64,000 nucleotides of DNA from positions 372,001 to 436,000 of the forward strand of contig CAZCHE010000002.1 in assembly GCA_964498395.1 (NCBI GenBank). Reading direction: 5' to 3'. The notes under the pieces were generated by a model. It saw nothing but the letters and a program-made list of their open reading frames with translations, was not told the origin of the DNA and made no database searches. The DNA comes from Parapedobacter sp964498395 (GTDB lineage Bacteria > Bacteroidota > Bacteroidia > Sphingobacteriales > Sphingobacteriaceae). The translations under genes were made by a program, and so were the position numbers. Shown piece after piece: positions 1-8,933 of the stretch. Position 1 is the first letter of the stretch; each line of letters starts with the position of its first letter.

Positions 1-9
1 GCGGATATG

Positions 10-57
10 CAAATCCGCAAATAAACAAATCCGCAAATCGACGAACAAGCAACAAAA
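10..57. repeat. 8-bp periodic intergenic array at window edge
   Basis: Four good copies of an 8-bp unit (consensus CAAATCNN) are followed by two decayed ones. They lie directly upstream of msrA, and GCGGAT-like sequence precedes them. The words resemble those in the 9-bp repeat elements further along the window. The left context is cut off, so the neighbouring gene is unknown. Confidence 0.5.
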
Positions 58-59
58 AA

Positions 60-578
60 ATGACAGCAACATTTGGAGGAGGGTGCTTTTGGTGCACCGA
101 AGTGATTTTCCAGCAATTGGACGGCGTGAACAGCATACAGCCCGGATATATGGGTGGGCAGCGTGAAAACCCGACATACGAGCAAGTATGCACAGGGGCA
201 ACGGGGCATGCCGAAGTGATACAGATTGACTACGATGAGACGGTATTGTCCTACCGCGACCTGCTGGCGGTCTTTTTCAAGACGCATGACCCCACGACCT
301 TAAATCGGCAGGGCAATGACGTGGGTACACAATACCGTTCGGTCATCTTTTACCACGATGACCAGCAACGCGCGGAAGCGGAAGCGCTCATCGCGCAGTT
401 AGCGGCCAACGATGTATATGATGACCCCATCGTGACCGAAGTCGTGCCCGCGCAGCCGTTCTATGTGGCGGAGAATTATCACCATGACTATTTCAACAAC
501 AATCCACAGAATCCGTATTGTTCGGCGGTGATCGCTCCTAAACTACATAAGTTTTTGAGTGGCTTGAAAAGCAAGTGA
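60..578 (+). CDS. msrA: Peptide-methionine (S)-S-oxide reductase MsrA
   Basis: This enzyme reduces methionine-S-sulfoxide in proteins and free methionine, using thioredoxin, as part of oxidative damage repair. The N-terminus carries the MsrA signature GGGCFWCTE, with the catalytic Cys at residue 9 and a second Cys at 12. The middle holds the expected GYMGG, THDPTT and QYRS motifs, and ENYHHDYF lies near the end. At 172 residues it is a typical full-length single-domain MsrA without a fused MsrB. No signal peptide is visible, so it is cytoplasmic. It converges with the cupin gene on the other strand, with only a few bases between the stops. Confidence 0.95.
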   Translation: MTATFGGGCFWCTEVIFQQLDGVNSIQPGYMGGQRENPTYEQVCTGATGHAEVIQIDYDETVLSYRDLLAVFFKTHDPTTLNRQGNDVGTQYRSVIFYHDDQQRAEAEALIAQLAANDVYDDPIVTEVVPAQPFYVAENYHHDYFNNNPQNPYCSAVIAPKLHKFLSGLKSK

Positions 579-585
579 TGGCAAT

Positions 586-1455
586 TTATTGATGGGTGGG
601 AACGTGTTTGTTGCCCCGTTGGTATGCCCATCGCTCTTTGTAATCGAGCCATTGCTGCCCCTTGACTTTGCGCATCACGTTGTCAATGTTTCGCATGACG
701 AATACATTATATAGCATATTGGCAAGGCGCTTGGGTGAACGGGGCAATGCACGCAATGTCATCGAAAACCCACCATCGAGGTAGCTGATATAATGCCACC
801 AACCACTTGGCATGTAGAGCGCATCGCCATGCTTCATGTAGACCTCATACCCCCGGACGTTCTTCAGGGCCGGGTAACGGCTGAAATCGGGATTGTCCAT
901 GTCGATCTTATCGATGTTGTGGATGGAGAACGGAACCTTGTACAGGTATTTGCTTTGGTCGGGGCCAAAAAGAACGACCCGCTTGGTGCCCTCGAAATGG
1001 ATATGCAGGTTGTCGGGCAGGTCGATATCGTAATGGGCAAAGACCTTGGAGCTGCCGCCGCCGAAAAATAACGCGGGGAGCCTTTTGAAAAATTTCAATC
1101 CGATATCGGGGTACTCGAAATCCGAGAGGAGTTCCGGGCAATGGTCTTTGATGGTGTAGAAAAAAATCCGGAGGTCGGTAGGTTCGGTTTTGAGGAGGTC
1201 GATGTATTCCCCAAAGTTCATTTTCATGACCGGTTCATAGACACTCGCTTTCCCTTGGGCAGGCTTGTTGTCATACAGGGGCACGGTCTGGTCACCAGCC
1301 AACGACTTGATGTGGTCGAATGTCCATCGACTGTTCCATGCATCGGTAAGCCCTTCGATCAGTACCGGTTGTTGCGGGCGGTAGTATCGACGAATGAATT
1401 CCGCTTTGGAAACGGGCTGTATGCGTTCAAGCGGTTCCAGATTAAACGTTGCCAT
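586..1455 (-). CDS. Cupin-like (JmjC/cupin_8) domain protein
   Basis: The 289-residue protein looks like a cupin_8/JmjC-type Fe(II)- and 2-oxoglutarate-dependent oxygenase. The metal-binding HxD is at residues 141-143 (HYD), and the distal His is in PSGWWHYI near residue 221. The N-terminal EFIRRYYRPQQPVLIEG stretch is typical of this family. Its substrate is unknown. It is the last gene of the minus-strand operon starting at 8746, and its ATG overlaps the end of the FAD oxidoreductase gene by 14 bp, which implies translational coupling. It may modify the product of this pathway or act as a protein hydroxylase; the sequence does not decide. Confidence 0.8.
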   Translation of the reverse strand: MATFNLEPLERIQPVSKAEFIRRYYRPQQPVLIEGLTDAWNSRWTFDHIKSLAGDQTVPLYDNKPAQGKASVYEPVMKMNFGEYIDLLKTEPTDLRIFFYTIKDHCPELLSDFEYPDIGLKFFKRLPALFFGGGSSKVFAHYDIDLPDNLHIHFEGTKRVVLFGPDQSKYLYKVPFSIHNIDKIDMDNPDFSRYPALKNVRGYEVYMKHGDALYMPSGWWHYISYLDGGFSMTLRALPRSPKRLANMLYNVFVMRNIDNVMRKVKGQQWLDYKERWAYQRGNKHVPTHQ

Positions 1456-3001
1456 AAGGATAAGTGGTTAATGATTCCGTTTGATTGGCGTTATTGATTT
1501 TTTCCAATAGGTACTCCTTGCCCAGGAGTTCGGCACAGGTCAATACCGCACTGATGGTCACGCCCAGTATGCCGTGCATATTGACGCTTTGGCCGGTCAG
1601 CAACAGGTTCTTGATCTTCGTGCGGGGTGGCAGGTAATTTTTCAATGGATGGTTCGCGTCTTTCACGAAGCCGTACATGCCTCCGGTTTCACTGCCGATG
1701 TAGTCACGGTATGTCAGCGGGGTCGATACATAGGTAGCATGGATATGTTCCCGCAGGTTTGGGAATTTCTTCTCCAACTCCCGGAGCATGATTTCGGTTT
1801 TCTCCTGCTTAAAACGCTCGTACGCTTCACCACGGTCTTCGGCATCGGATACCGTATTACGGGTGTGCTCCCATGCGTTCACTTCATCATAACGCATGTA
1901 GGTGAATACGGTCATGCCGTCTGCCCATTGGTTGTCCCCGCTCCCCGCATTCATGGATACCATGTAGCCCGCGGGCCAGTCCTCGGTGCGGTAGTGGATG
2001 TTGCCCCACACGCTGGCCTCGTCCTTGAAGTGGTAGTAGTTCTTGTTGACGTAGGGGATCCGATTCGGTTTGAGCACGATATACAAGCTGAATGAGGATA
2101 TGGTGTTTTGCACCTGTCGGATGTGGTTGACGTAAGATTTGCGTACCGGATAATCGCCGATGAGGTCGAGTGTTTTCTTGGGGTCGATGTTCGATATGAA
2201 CGCGTCTGCATAAAAGGTGCTGCCATCGGCCGTAGACACGGCACGAAGCAAGCCCTCTTCGATATGGAAGCGTGTCACTTCCTTGTATTTCAATACACGA
2301 CCCCCGTGGTTACGTATTTCTTTGATCAACAGCTTCGCGAGCTGCCCGCCGCCGTTGACGCATCGCCAGGCACTTTCTATGTATGAATTGACGGAAAGAG
2401 CGTGTACGTAAAAAGGGGTTTTGTCTTCGATACCGGCATACAGGAGGTTGGTGCCGGCCAACACTGCGCGGAGTTTGGGATTGGTAGTACAGCGGTTGAT
2501 CACGTCGCTGACCTTCAGGCCGAGCACCTGCTCATCCCATTGGTAGGTTTCGCTGGCATTGAGCCGATACAGGGGAAAGCTTTGGCAAATCGCTTTCATC
2601 TGGCTGTAGAACCGTTTGATGCCTTCGGTTTCTTCGGGGAAGTAGCGGCTTAGCTGCGTAATGAAGTTTTCACCACCCTGCGCGTAGGGGTACTCGTTCG
2701 GGTCGTCGTCAAACGTCACCAAATCGAATCCATCCAAATCCATGCGCTTCAGCCGCAGCTTTTCGGCAATACCCAGGTAGTGGAAATACTGGAACAGGTT
2801 TTGGCCTTTTTCGAGGCCACCGATGTAGTGGACGCCGGTATCGAAAATGCATCGGTCGCGCACGAACGTTTGCAGGTTGCCGCCGTATTGGTTGTTTTTT
2901 TCCAACACCAGCACACGGAGCCCTTCCTTGGCTAAGATGGTGGCACAGACCAATCCGCCAAGCCCGCTACCCATCACGATGATATCAACCGGTTGCTGCA
3001 T
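1442..3001 (-). CDS. FAD-dependent oxidoreductase, phytoene desaturase / retinol saturase-like
   Basis: A 519-residue protein with an N-terminal Rossmann FAD-binding motif (IIVMGSGLGGLVCA, residues about 8-21) followed by LVLEKNNQYGGN. This arrangement is characteristic of CrtI/RetSat-like oxidoreductases. The C-terminal LLLTGQSVNMHGILGVTISA is the usual second FAD contact of the family. Such enzymes reduce or desaturate polyene chains, and homologues are common in Bacteroidota flexirubin and aryl-polyene clusters. The start overlaps the end of the MMPL fusion gene by 17 bp, placing it in the same operon. The polyene substrate is inferred from context only. Confidence 0.85.
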   Translation of the reverse strand: MQQPVDIIVMGSGLGGLVCATILAKEGLRVLVLEKNNQYGGNLQTFVRDRCIFDTGVHYIGGLEKGQNLFQYFHYLGIAEKLRLKRMDLDGFDLVTFDDDPNEYPYAQGGENFITQLSRYFPEETEGIKRFYSQMKAICQSFPLYRLNASETYQWDEQVLGLKVSDVINRCTTNPKLRAVLAGTNLLYAGIEDKTPFYVHALSVNSYIESAWRCVNGGGQLAKLLIKEIRNHGGRVLKYKEVTRFHIEEGLLRAVSTADGSTFYADAFISNIDPKKTLDLIGDYPVRKSYVNHIRQVQNTISSFSLYIVLKPNRIPYVNKNYYHFKDEASVWGNIHYRTEDWPAGYMVSMNAGSGDNQWADGMTVFTYMRYDEVNAWEHTRNTVSDAEDRGEAYERFKQEKTEIMLRELEKKFPNLREHIHATYVSTPLTYRDYIGSETGGMYGFVKDANHPLKNYLPPRTKIKNLLLTGQSVNMHGILGVTISAVLTCAELLGKEYLLEKINNANQTESLTTYPYGNV

Positions 3002-6000
3002 TTTTTCGAAAAACTTTTACCCCACTGCTGTCGAAAACCAATGAAAAGGCCTCGTCTAATGTAGCAAAAAGATTCCATTCCACATCTTCCAATACCAGCC
3101 ATTCTACGGATTTAAGGATGTCGGAATGGTTGGCAGCTTCACCATTCCCCGAAACGATCAACACATCAAATCCGTCGGTTGCTAATGGGATATCCGCCAC
3201 GAAATGCAACGGATAGCGGTTTACCGAATAGGTATGTTGCGCCGCCCGTATGTGTTCCGGGGTTGCGTCATAAGCCGTGACGTGGCGCTCGCCACTGTCA
3301 TAGACCAATAGGAAGTCTAGTACACCATATCCGCAACCGAGGTGCAAGATACGCGCTTTCAGGGGCAGTTGCCTCACGACTGCATGGTACACTTCCTTTT
3401 TGGTCTGGAAGACCGATTTGACTTCCCGTTGGATGGCCGTCGCTTTGTATACGTAGTTGAAATAGACTTTATTTTTGAAATAATCAGCTGATTCCCGTTC
3501 CCGTCGGAATGCCCGAAATTCCTGTTTGAAATAGCTTGCTATTTTTTTTGTCCGTTCCGTATAGGTCGTGCCGTACGATGCATCGTCATGCCTGATTTTG
3601 GGCAGGTATTTCATGGTGATGTCGCCCGTTTTCAGCATATTGTCATTTTTAGGCAGTGCATCGGCATTGCCATGGATCAGCACGGGTAGGATATCCAGTT
3701 GGAGTTGCTCGGCGAGATAGCATGCGCCTTTGTGGAACCGGTGGATGTCAGTCGTACGGGAACGTGTTCCCTCTGGGAAGATGATGACGGAATAGCCCTG
3801 TTTGATTTTCTTGCGTAAGGTGTCAAGGCTATCGGCATGGTCTTGCGAAGATGGGTAGAATCCGGCCATTTGGATGGCCTTGCCGAAGAATTTGGAATGC
3901 AACACGCGGTTATTGACCATGAAAATCTGGCGGGGGTGCAACATGCCCATCGTCGGTGTATCCAATATAGACGTGTGGTTGGCAATGACTATCACCGGTC
4001 GTTCGTAATTGGATGGCTGTTGACCGATGACCCGCATGTGGACACCCGGCGTGCGGTGCATGAGGTTGTGAAAGAAAAGTTGAACAGCGCGATGGAACAC
4101 CTTGAACTTCTTTTTCTTGCTAACAGGCAGGATGGGGATAAGCAATTGCGATACCAAACTTAAGGCCAATCCACCAAGGAAGAAATAACCAAATGTAAAA
4201 CCGGTAAGGATCAGATTGACGATGCGCCAAGGGGTGTTGCCTCGTTCTTGCGGCCGACTGATAAATGTTCGAAACAGCCACGGTTGGATGGAAAAGGACA
4301 TCAACACCACGACCAACAGGCCGATCAGCGGAATCATGGAGATAGACTTGATGGCCGGATGCTTGGCGAATAGGAGGATGCCGAAGCACAGGATCGTGGC
4401 CAGGGCCGACATCACCACGCCCGATTTGTAGGCGGGCATATCCGTCGAGCCGTATGTATATTGCTCCAATAACCCCTTGGTTACAAAAATGGAATAATCC
4501 ACCCCCAGCCCAAAGATGAGTGTGGTGATAATGATGTTGAATGCATTGAATTGGATCCCGAAAATACCCATCATGCCCAGTGTAACCAACCAGCCCAAGA
4601 AGATGGGGATATTGGTGACCAACGTCAGTTCCATACTGCCGAAAAAGAGGAAGATAACCACGAAAACGGCAATGGAAGCGATCAGGAACAAGTTGTTGAA
4701 ATCCGTTTCGAGATTGCTGAGCAACTTCTCCTGTAGGTGCTTGCGGTCGATGATCAGTACCCCTTCATCATCGTTAGACAACGATTGGATAAGTGTATTT
4801 ACACGATCGGCATCGGTCTTGACCACGGTGGTCACTGTGGTAAGCCCCGTTTTAGAAGAGACAAACTCATCCAGGAATAAGGTTTGCAGTAACGCCTGGT
4901 CCAATGAATCTAGCGGTGAAAAATCCTGGGATAACGTTTGGAAAAACGGTTGGAAGGTGTTTTCCCTGAATCCTACTTGATGTCCTTCTTCGATTAATTG
5001 GCTGGTGAGGAGCGCTTTTTTCCCGTCTGACCAAAACGCATTCCATTGGTCGATTTTTTCGTGTTGCTGCGATGGGGAGAATGCAATGCCGCCCACGGAA
5101 TTGAACCCCAAAATGGCGCCATCGGTTTCTTGTTGTTCCAACTGGCGGTAGAGGTCAGCGTTTTTGTCCAACGCTTCTTGATAAGTGTCGCCATACGCCA
5201 CCAAATAAATGGATTTGGCGGAATAATTGTTCAGCGTATCGAGTCTTTTTTCGGCTTGTTTGAGGTGTTCGGGCTGATAGTTAAGTGCCGCCAAATCGTC
5301 ATTGAAGCCCACCCGTTGGAAAGTAAACAGGCTAACGACAACCAGTAGCGTACCGATGCCGAGTACCCATTTATTCCGACTGAAATCGTACCGGGCAATG
5401 GCGTCGATAAACGTGTTTTGTCTGATTTGCAAGTCGGCCCGGGGCGTATACACCTGTGGAATGAAGATCAGCGCAAATACGGCTGCCCCGGCGACACTTA
5501 CCGCCGCGAAGATACCCAAGTCTTTCAGCACATCCGAACGCAGGAAAAGCAAGCAAAGAAAGTCTACAGCGGTAAAAACGGCACACATCAATAACGGTTT
5601 CGTGGTGCTTTCAAAGAGCTTCTTCACATCGCCCGTACTGCGGTAATGGCTTAGGATGTGCAACGAATAATCCAGGGTTAACCCTAACAGCACCGAGCCG
5701 ATCCCGATGGACACGGCTGAAATCGTACCCTTTATCCAATACAAGACAGCAATACCCAGCAAGCTGCCAAATGCGGCGGGGAAGATGACGATGAGTGGGA
5801 TGTGTATGCGGCGGTAGAAATAGATGAACAGGGAAACCAGCACCACCAGCGCGATGGATAGTGTCACTTGGATATCTTGTTTGATTTGGTTGGCATTGGC
5901 CACCGCTACGGCGGTAGCCCCGAAATATTCCCCCGATACTTGCCCGGTATATTGGTCGTTCGATTCGCTGATGGCCTGATCCAGCAACTGGATGAACCGG

Positions 6001-6677
6001 GTATTTTGGGCGGTTTCACTGGTACCCGCGGCGGGTGTGATGAAGAGTAGGAGGTTTTTGCGTCCATGGGCGACGAGGTACCCGTCTTCCAACGTGAAAT
6101 GGTCGCCCGATTGTAGCCGTTGGAATTTACGTAGGCCCATAAACGTCATTCCCAAGGGGTCTTGCCGGATAAATGCTGCCGTGACCAATCCTTGCGGTGT
6201 TGCAATGGATTGGTAGGCTTGTCGTACCGTTTCAGCGATTGCTGCCGGTTGCAATAGCGAATCGATCTGTCGGTAATCTTCGTCGTCCAGGAACAGTGGT
6301 AGGTTTTCCGCCACCACATCCATCAGCTCGGTAAGCTGGTCGTCATCCATCCGTACCTGCAGGTGTTGGATATAGGGGCCGGCTGTTTGTTCCAATAGGA
6401 TGGAAAATTCATCCGCATAGGCTTGTAGCGACGCGACATCGTCGTCTTGGTTGGTCGACACATTGACAACGATTTTGTCAGCAAATTTGACCGATTGCAA
6501 AACCTCGTTGATGCGTTCAGAACCCTCGTCCATGGGTACCAGCTTAGCGATGTCTTCTTCAAACCGAATACGGCTGCCCCAGTAACCCAGTAGGATGAAA
6601 ACCAAGGGAACACATAAAAAAAAGGCTTTTTTATGCGCCTTTAGAAAGCAATAGATGGAATAAAACAATGCTGCCAA
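2985..6677 (-). CDS. MMPL exporter fused to PlsC-like acyltransferase and methyltransferase-like domain
   Basis: This 1230-residue protein appears to combine three modules. Residues 1 to about 840 form an RND/MMPL-type transporter with two sets of membrane helices and large extracytoplasmic loops. Residues about 860-1060 resemble 1-acylglycerol-3-phosphate acyltransferases, with NHTSILDT (H-x4-D variant) and FPEGTRSR. Residues about 1100-1230 have a SAM-methyltransferase motif I (ILHLGCGYG) followed by an acidic VTAYDAT, but are short for a complete enzyme. MMPL proteins of this type export lipid-like polyenes, and the acyltransferase could attach the aryl-polyene to a lipid. It starts 24 bp after the upstream GT2 gene and overlaps the next gene. 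Whether the methyltransferase part is active is unclear. Confidence 0.88.
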   Translation of the reverse strand: MAALFYSIYCFLKAHKKAFFLCVPLVFILLGYWGSRIRFEEDIAKLVPMDEGSERINEVLQSVKFADKIVVNVSTNQDDDVASLQAYADEFSILLEQTAGPYIQHLQVRMDDDQLTELMDVVAENLPLFLDDEDYRQIDSLLQPAAIAETVRQAYQSIATPQGLVTAAFIRQDPLGMTFMGLRKFQRLQSGDHFTLEDGYLVAHGRKNLLLFITPAAGTSETAQNTRFIQLLDQAISESNDQYTGQVSGEYFGATAVAVANANQIKQDIQVTLSIALVVLVSLFIYFYRRIHIPLIVIFPAAFGSLLGIAVLYWIKGTISAVSIGIGSVLLGLTLDYSLHILSHYRSTGDVKKLFESTTKPLLMCAVFTAVDFLCLLFLRSDVLKDLGIFAAVSVAGAAVFALIFIPQVYTPRADLQIRQNTFIDAIARYDFSRNKWVLGIGTLLVVVSLFTFQRVGFNDDLAALNYQPEHLKQAEKRLDTLNNYSAKSIYLVAYGDTYQEALDKNADLYRQLEQQETDGAILGFNSVGGIAFSPSQQHEKIDQWNAFWSDGKKALLTSQLIEEGHQVGFRENTFQPFFQTLSQDFSPLDSLDQALLQTLFLDEFVSSKTGLTTVTTVVKTDADRVNTLIQSLSNDDEGVLIIDRKHLQEKLLSNLETDFNNLFLIASIAVFVVIFLFFGSMELTLVTNIPIFLGWLVTLGMMGIFGIQFNAFNIIITTLIFGLGVDYSIFVTKGLLEQYTYGSTDMPAYKSGVVMSALATILCFGILLFAKHPAIKSISMIPLIGLLVVVLMSFSIQPWLFRTFISRPQERGNTPWRIVNLILTGFTFGYFFLGGLALSLVSQLLIPILPVSKKKKFKVFHRAVQLFFHNLMHRTPGVHMRVIGQQPSNYERPVIVIANHTSILDTPTMGMLHPRQIFMVNNRVLHSKFFGKAIQMAGFYPSSQDHADSLDTLRKKIKQGYSVIIFPEGTRSRTTDIHRFHKGACYLAEQLQLDILPVLIHGNADALPKNDNMLKTGDITMKYLPKIRHDDASYGTTYTERTKKIASYFKQEFRAFRRERESADYFKNKVYFNYVYKATAIQREVKSVFQTKKEVYHAVVRQLPLKARILHLGCGYGVLDFLLVYDSGERHVTAYDATPEHIRAAQHTYSVNRYPLHFVADIPLATDGFDVLIVSGNGEAANHSDILKSVEWLVLEDVEWNLFATLDEAFSLVFDSSGVKVFRKNAATG

Positions 6678-6701
6678 TGCCGAGACGTTTGGAAGACAAA
6701 G

Positions 6702-7895
6702 TTAATAGATTTCCCGATTTTTTTTTCGCCTGGCGTATCGGATGGTCAGCAACAGGTGAGCGATCCCACCGAAAACCGCGGCACTGCACACGGCTAATAC
6801 CAAACTACCCACGATGTACTCCGTGAGGTGCTGCTGGATAAATATCCGATAGGAGTCGAGCTCCCGCCATAGGAAAGGCTCATCGGTAGGCTGGCCCATG
6901 AGAAAAGCCCCGATTTTGAAACTGGCATAGATGACGAACGGAATCATCGGCGGAATGCTCACATTGGAGAATGCAAAGGCAATCAACTTATTGAGTCGCA
7001 GTACGTATGCCAGAAAGAATACGATAACGGTATGAAACCCCCACAATGGGGAAAGCCCCACGAGCACACCCAAAGCTACGGATAGCGACTTTTTCAAGGG
7101 CGAATCATCACTGTGCAACAGGTCTTCAAAAAAGAACCGCTTGAATCCTTTTTCCCTAAACGTACGGAAATAATCTCGCGGGCGGATATAGCAAAGCGTG
7201 ACCAATACCAGCCACGTGTTGAGGATGCTGATACGGGTGAAGTCTCGAAACGGACGAAAGTGTGATACGCGCTCCGACGGGTCATACAACACCCGTACGG
7301 GAACGTTGCGCACAGGGGTGCCGCGCCAAGCGGCCTTGACGATGACCTCGATCTCAAATTCGAACTTCGATGTATAAAAGCGGATGGGTTGTATCTCCTT
7401 GAGTGGATATAACCGGAAACCGGATTGGGTATCGGTCAAGGTGATTCCCGTTTCAAACCGGAACCAGAAATTGGAAAACCGGTTGCCGAAACTGCTTTTA
7501 TGGGGTACATCCGCTTGATCCATATTTCGGGCACCGATGAGCAAACCGTTACCATTTTCCTCAATATCCCGCACAAACGTGGGGATGTCTTCGGGAAAAT
7601 GCTGCCCATCCGAATCGATGGTAATGGCGTAGTCGAATCCCTGCTTGAACGCTTCCTCGAATCCTGTGCGTAACGCCTTGCCTTTGCCCATATTTTTCGG
7701 CAAGTGGATGGTGGTGATTGACGGGTATTGATTTAGGATATCACGTGTATCATCGGTCGCGCCATCATTGACGACGATGATGCGAGCGGTATAGTTGCGC
7801 ACCCCATCCAAAACCCGCCTCAGTGTTTTCCCATTGTTGTAGGTCGGTATGATCACACATGCGTTGATGGATGCTAGCGCCTCATTGGTGGTCAT
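6702..7895 (-). CDS. Glycosyltransferase family 2 with C-terminal DUF2062 membrane domain
   Basis: The first 240 or so residues form a GT-A fold GT2 enzyme resembling dolichyl-phosphate mannose synthases. VIIPTYNNGKTL begins the fold, IIVVNDGATDDT follows, and the metal-binding DSDGQH lies near residue 95. The C-terminal part is a DUF2062 membrane domain with LGVLVGLSPLWGFH and SNVSIPPMIPF, followed by a basic tail. The length of 397 residues fits other Bacteroidota GT2-DUF2062 proteins. The gene lies 10 bp after the periplasmic-protein gene and 24 bp before the MMPL fusion, so it probably glycosylates or carries an intermediate of the same lipid pathway at the inner membrane. Confidence 0.88.
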   Translation of the reverse strand: MTTNEALASINACVIIPTYNNGKTLRRVLDGVRNYTARIIVVNDGATDDTRDILNQYPSITTIHLPKNMGKGKALRTGFEEAFKQGFDYAITIDSDGQHFPEDIPTFVRDIEENGNGLLIGARNMDQADVPHKSSFGNRFSNFWFRFETGITLTDTQSGFRLYPLKEIQPIRFYTSKFEFEIEVIVKAAWRGTPVRNVPVRVLYDPSERVSHFRPFRDFTRISILNTWLVLVTLCYIRPRDYFRTFREKGFKRFFFEDLLHSDDSPLKKSLSVALGVLVGLSPLWGFHTVIVFFLAYVLRLNKLIAFAFSNVSIPPMIPFVIYASFKIGAFLMGQPTDEPFLWRELDSYRIFIQQHLTEYIVGSLVLAVCSAAVFGGIAHLLLTIRYARRKKNREIY

Positions 7896-7904
7896 TCAAG
7901 GAGA

Positions 7905-8378
7905 TTAGTTGGATTTGGAAAATTCAGCGAAATAGCCATTGATCATCATACGCAGCCCATCGTCTTGGATATGGGGCAGGGCTTCTTGGACAAACTGTTT
8001 GTCTTCTTCGATTTGGTCGTTGTATTTCAGGAATTTTGGCAGGTGTTCTTGCACGCTAAGCCGGATGAGGCGGATTTCGGCATTGTTGGGTTCTTCGGCC
8101 ACAGCCTGTTCGATCCATTGGACGGCCTCCTTGACCTTCGGTGCACGGGCCGAAAGCTTTTCATACCGGGCGAGTATTGCCAAACCCGAACCTTTGTAGG
8201 CGACCAAAACAGGTTTGTCTGCTTTCGAAATGGCCTTCAACGGTGCATAGAATGCTTCGGCTTGTTCCTTTGACTTGGTGGCATCTTTGTATAGCAACCG
8301 GATATCCGACAAGTCCTGAGCGTGTACAAGCATGGCACACAGCAATATGATGGAAAGGGTAAACAGTTTCTTCATCAT
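7905..8378 (-). CDS. Periplasmic protein of the polyene-type operon, function unknown
   Basis: About 157 residues, with an N-terminal signal peptide (basic MMKK, hydrophobic stretch, cleavage near VHAQ). The mature part is helical with TPR-like character (VKEAVQWIEQAVAEEPNNAE). No catalytic motif is visible. The ATG at 8378 shares one base with the TGA of the dehydratase gene, so it is translationally coupled. Proteins of this sort accompany dehydratase genes in flexirubin-like clusters, which suggests a periplasmic carrier or scaffold role, but I do not recognise a defined family. A TTG three bases upstream is an alternative start. Confidence 0.7.
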   Translation of the reverse strand: MMKKLFTLSIILLCAMLVHAQDLSDIRLLYKDATKSKEQAEAFYAPLKAISKADKPVLVAYKGSGLAILARYEKLSARAPKVKEAVQWIEQAVAEEPNNAEIRLIRLSVQEHLPKFLKYNDQIEEDKQFVQEALPHIQDDGLRMMINGYFAEFSKSN

Positions 8379-8746
8379 CAAACTTTTTGGAAGACACCGC
8401 TGAATTTAAGCGCGACGGTATCCTCGAAAGAAGTGGTGCTTTTGATGGAAAGCAATCCTTCTTCTTCTTCAACATCCAACTGTACCTGAATGTTTGGGTT
8501 GTTCTCGGGATTGATGATAGCCATGAACTTGATATTCCGCGCCTTTTTTAGCACCAGTTTGCTTTGCGCCCATTTTTCGGCCAGCTCCTTGATGATTTGC
8601 ATCATGCAGACACCGGGCGTGACCGGTTGGTTTGGGAAATGGCCTGTGAAAATGGGGTGCGCCCGATTGATGGAAATCGAAGCCGACACCGTTTGGCCAT
8701 TGGCCGCATAATCATCTACCGAATAAAAATCCTGTAAAAGAGACAT
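8378..8746 (-). CDS. 3-hydroxyacyl-ACP dehydratase-like hotdog protein
   Basis: A 122-residue hotdog-fold protein with the FabZ/FabA signature HPIFTGHFPNQPVTPGV near residues 30-46, including the GHFP histidine used for dehydration of 3-hydroxyacyl-ACP. The usual downstream acidic residue is replaced (CMMQIIKE), so a reduced or specialised activity is possible. The ATG at 8746 was chosen because the open frame upstream runs antisense through pdxA and lacks homology-like features. This is the first gene of the six-gene minus-strand operon and implies that the pathway handles ACP-bound acyl or polyene chains. Confidence 0.82.
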   Translation of the reverse strand: MSLLQDFYSVDDYAANGQTVSASISINRAHPIFTGHFPNQPVTPGVCMMQIIKELAEKWAQSKLVLKKARNIKFMAIINPENNPNIQVQLDVEEEEGLLSIKSTTSFEDTVALKFSGVFQKV

Positions 8747-8904
8747 ATGTAACGTTATGATCGGTAGCAAAAGTATAAAATATTCATGAGGCCAAGGGTT
8801 AAATGGCATATAATTCCCGAAAAAATAAGTCTGCCGTTTGCCATCCCCGAACCGATTTGCATCCTGATATCGCCCCATCGTTATATATAAACACCAAAAA
8901 TTTC

Positions 8905-8912
8905 TACCTTTG
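8905..8912 (+). promoter_or_regulatory. Putative -7 box of pdxA
   Basis: TACCTTTG matches the Bacteroidota -7 consensus TAnnTTTG and lies 21 bases before the pdxA ATG. A clear -33 TTTG is not visible. The box sits inside a small palindrome CTACC-TTT-GGTAG. Confidence 0.45.
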
Positions 8913-8933
8913 GTAGCCAAATAACAAAGCGAT

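Noticed and set aside
3837..4163. Many long ORFs antisense to real genes (for example inside the MMPL fusion, groEL and hemCD genes)
   Set aside because: They mirror codon bias of the sense gene, lack domains and starts with context, and overlap strongly supported genes.
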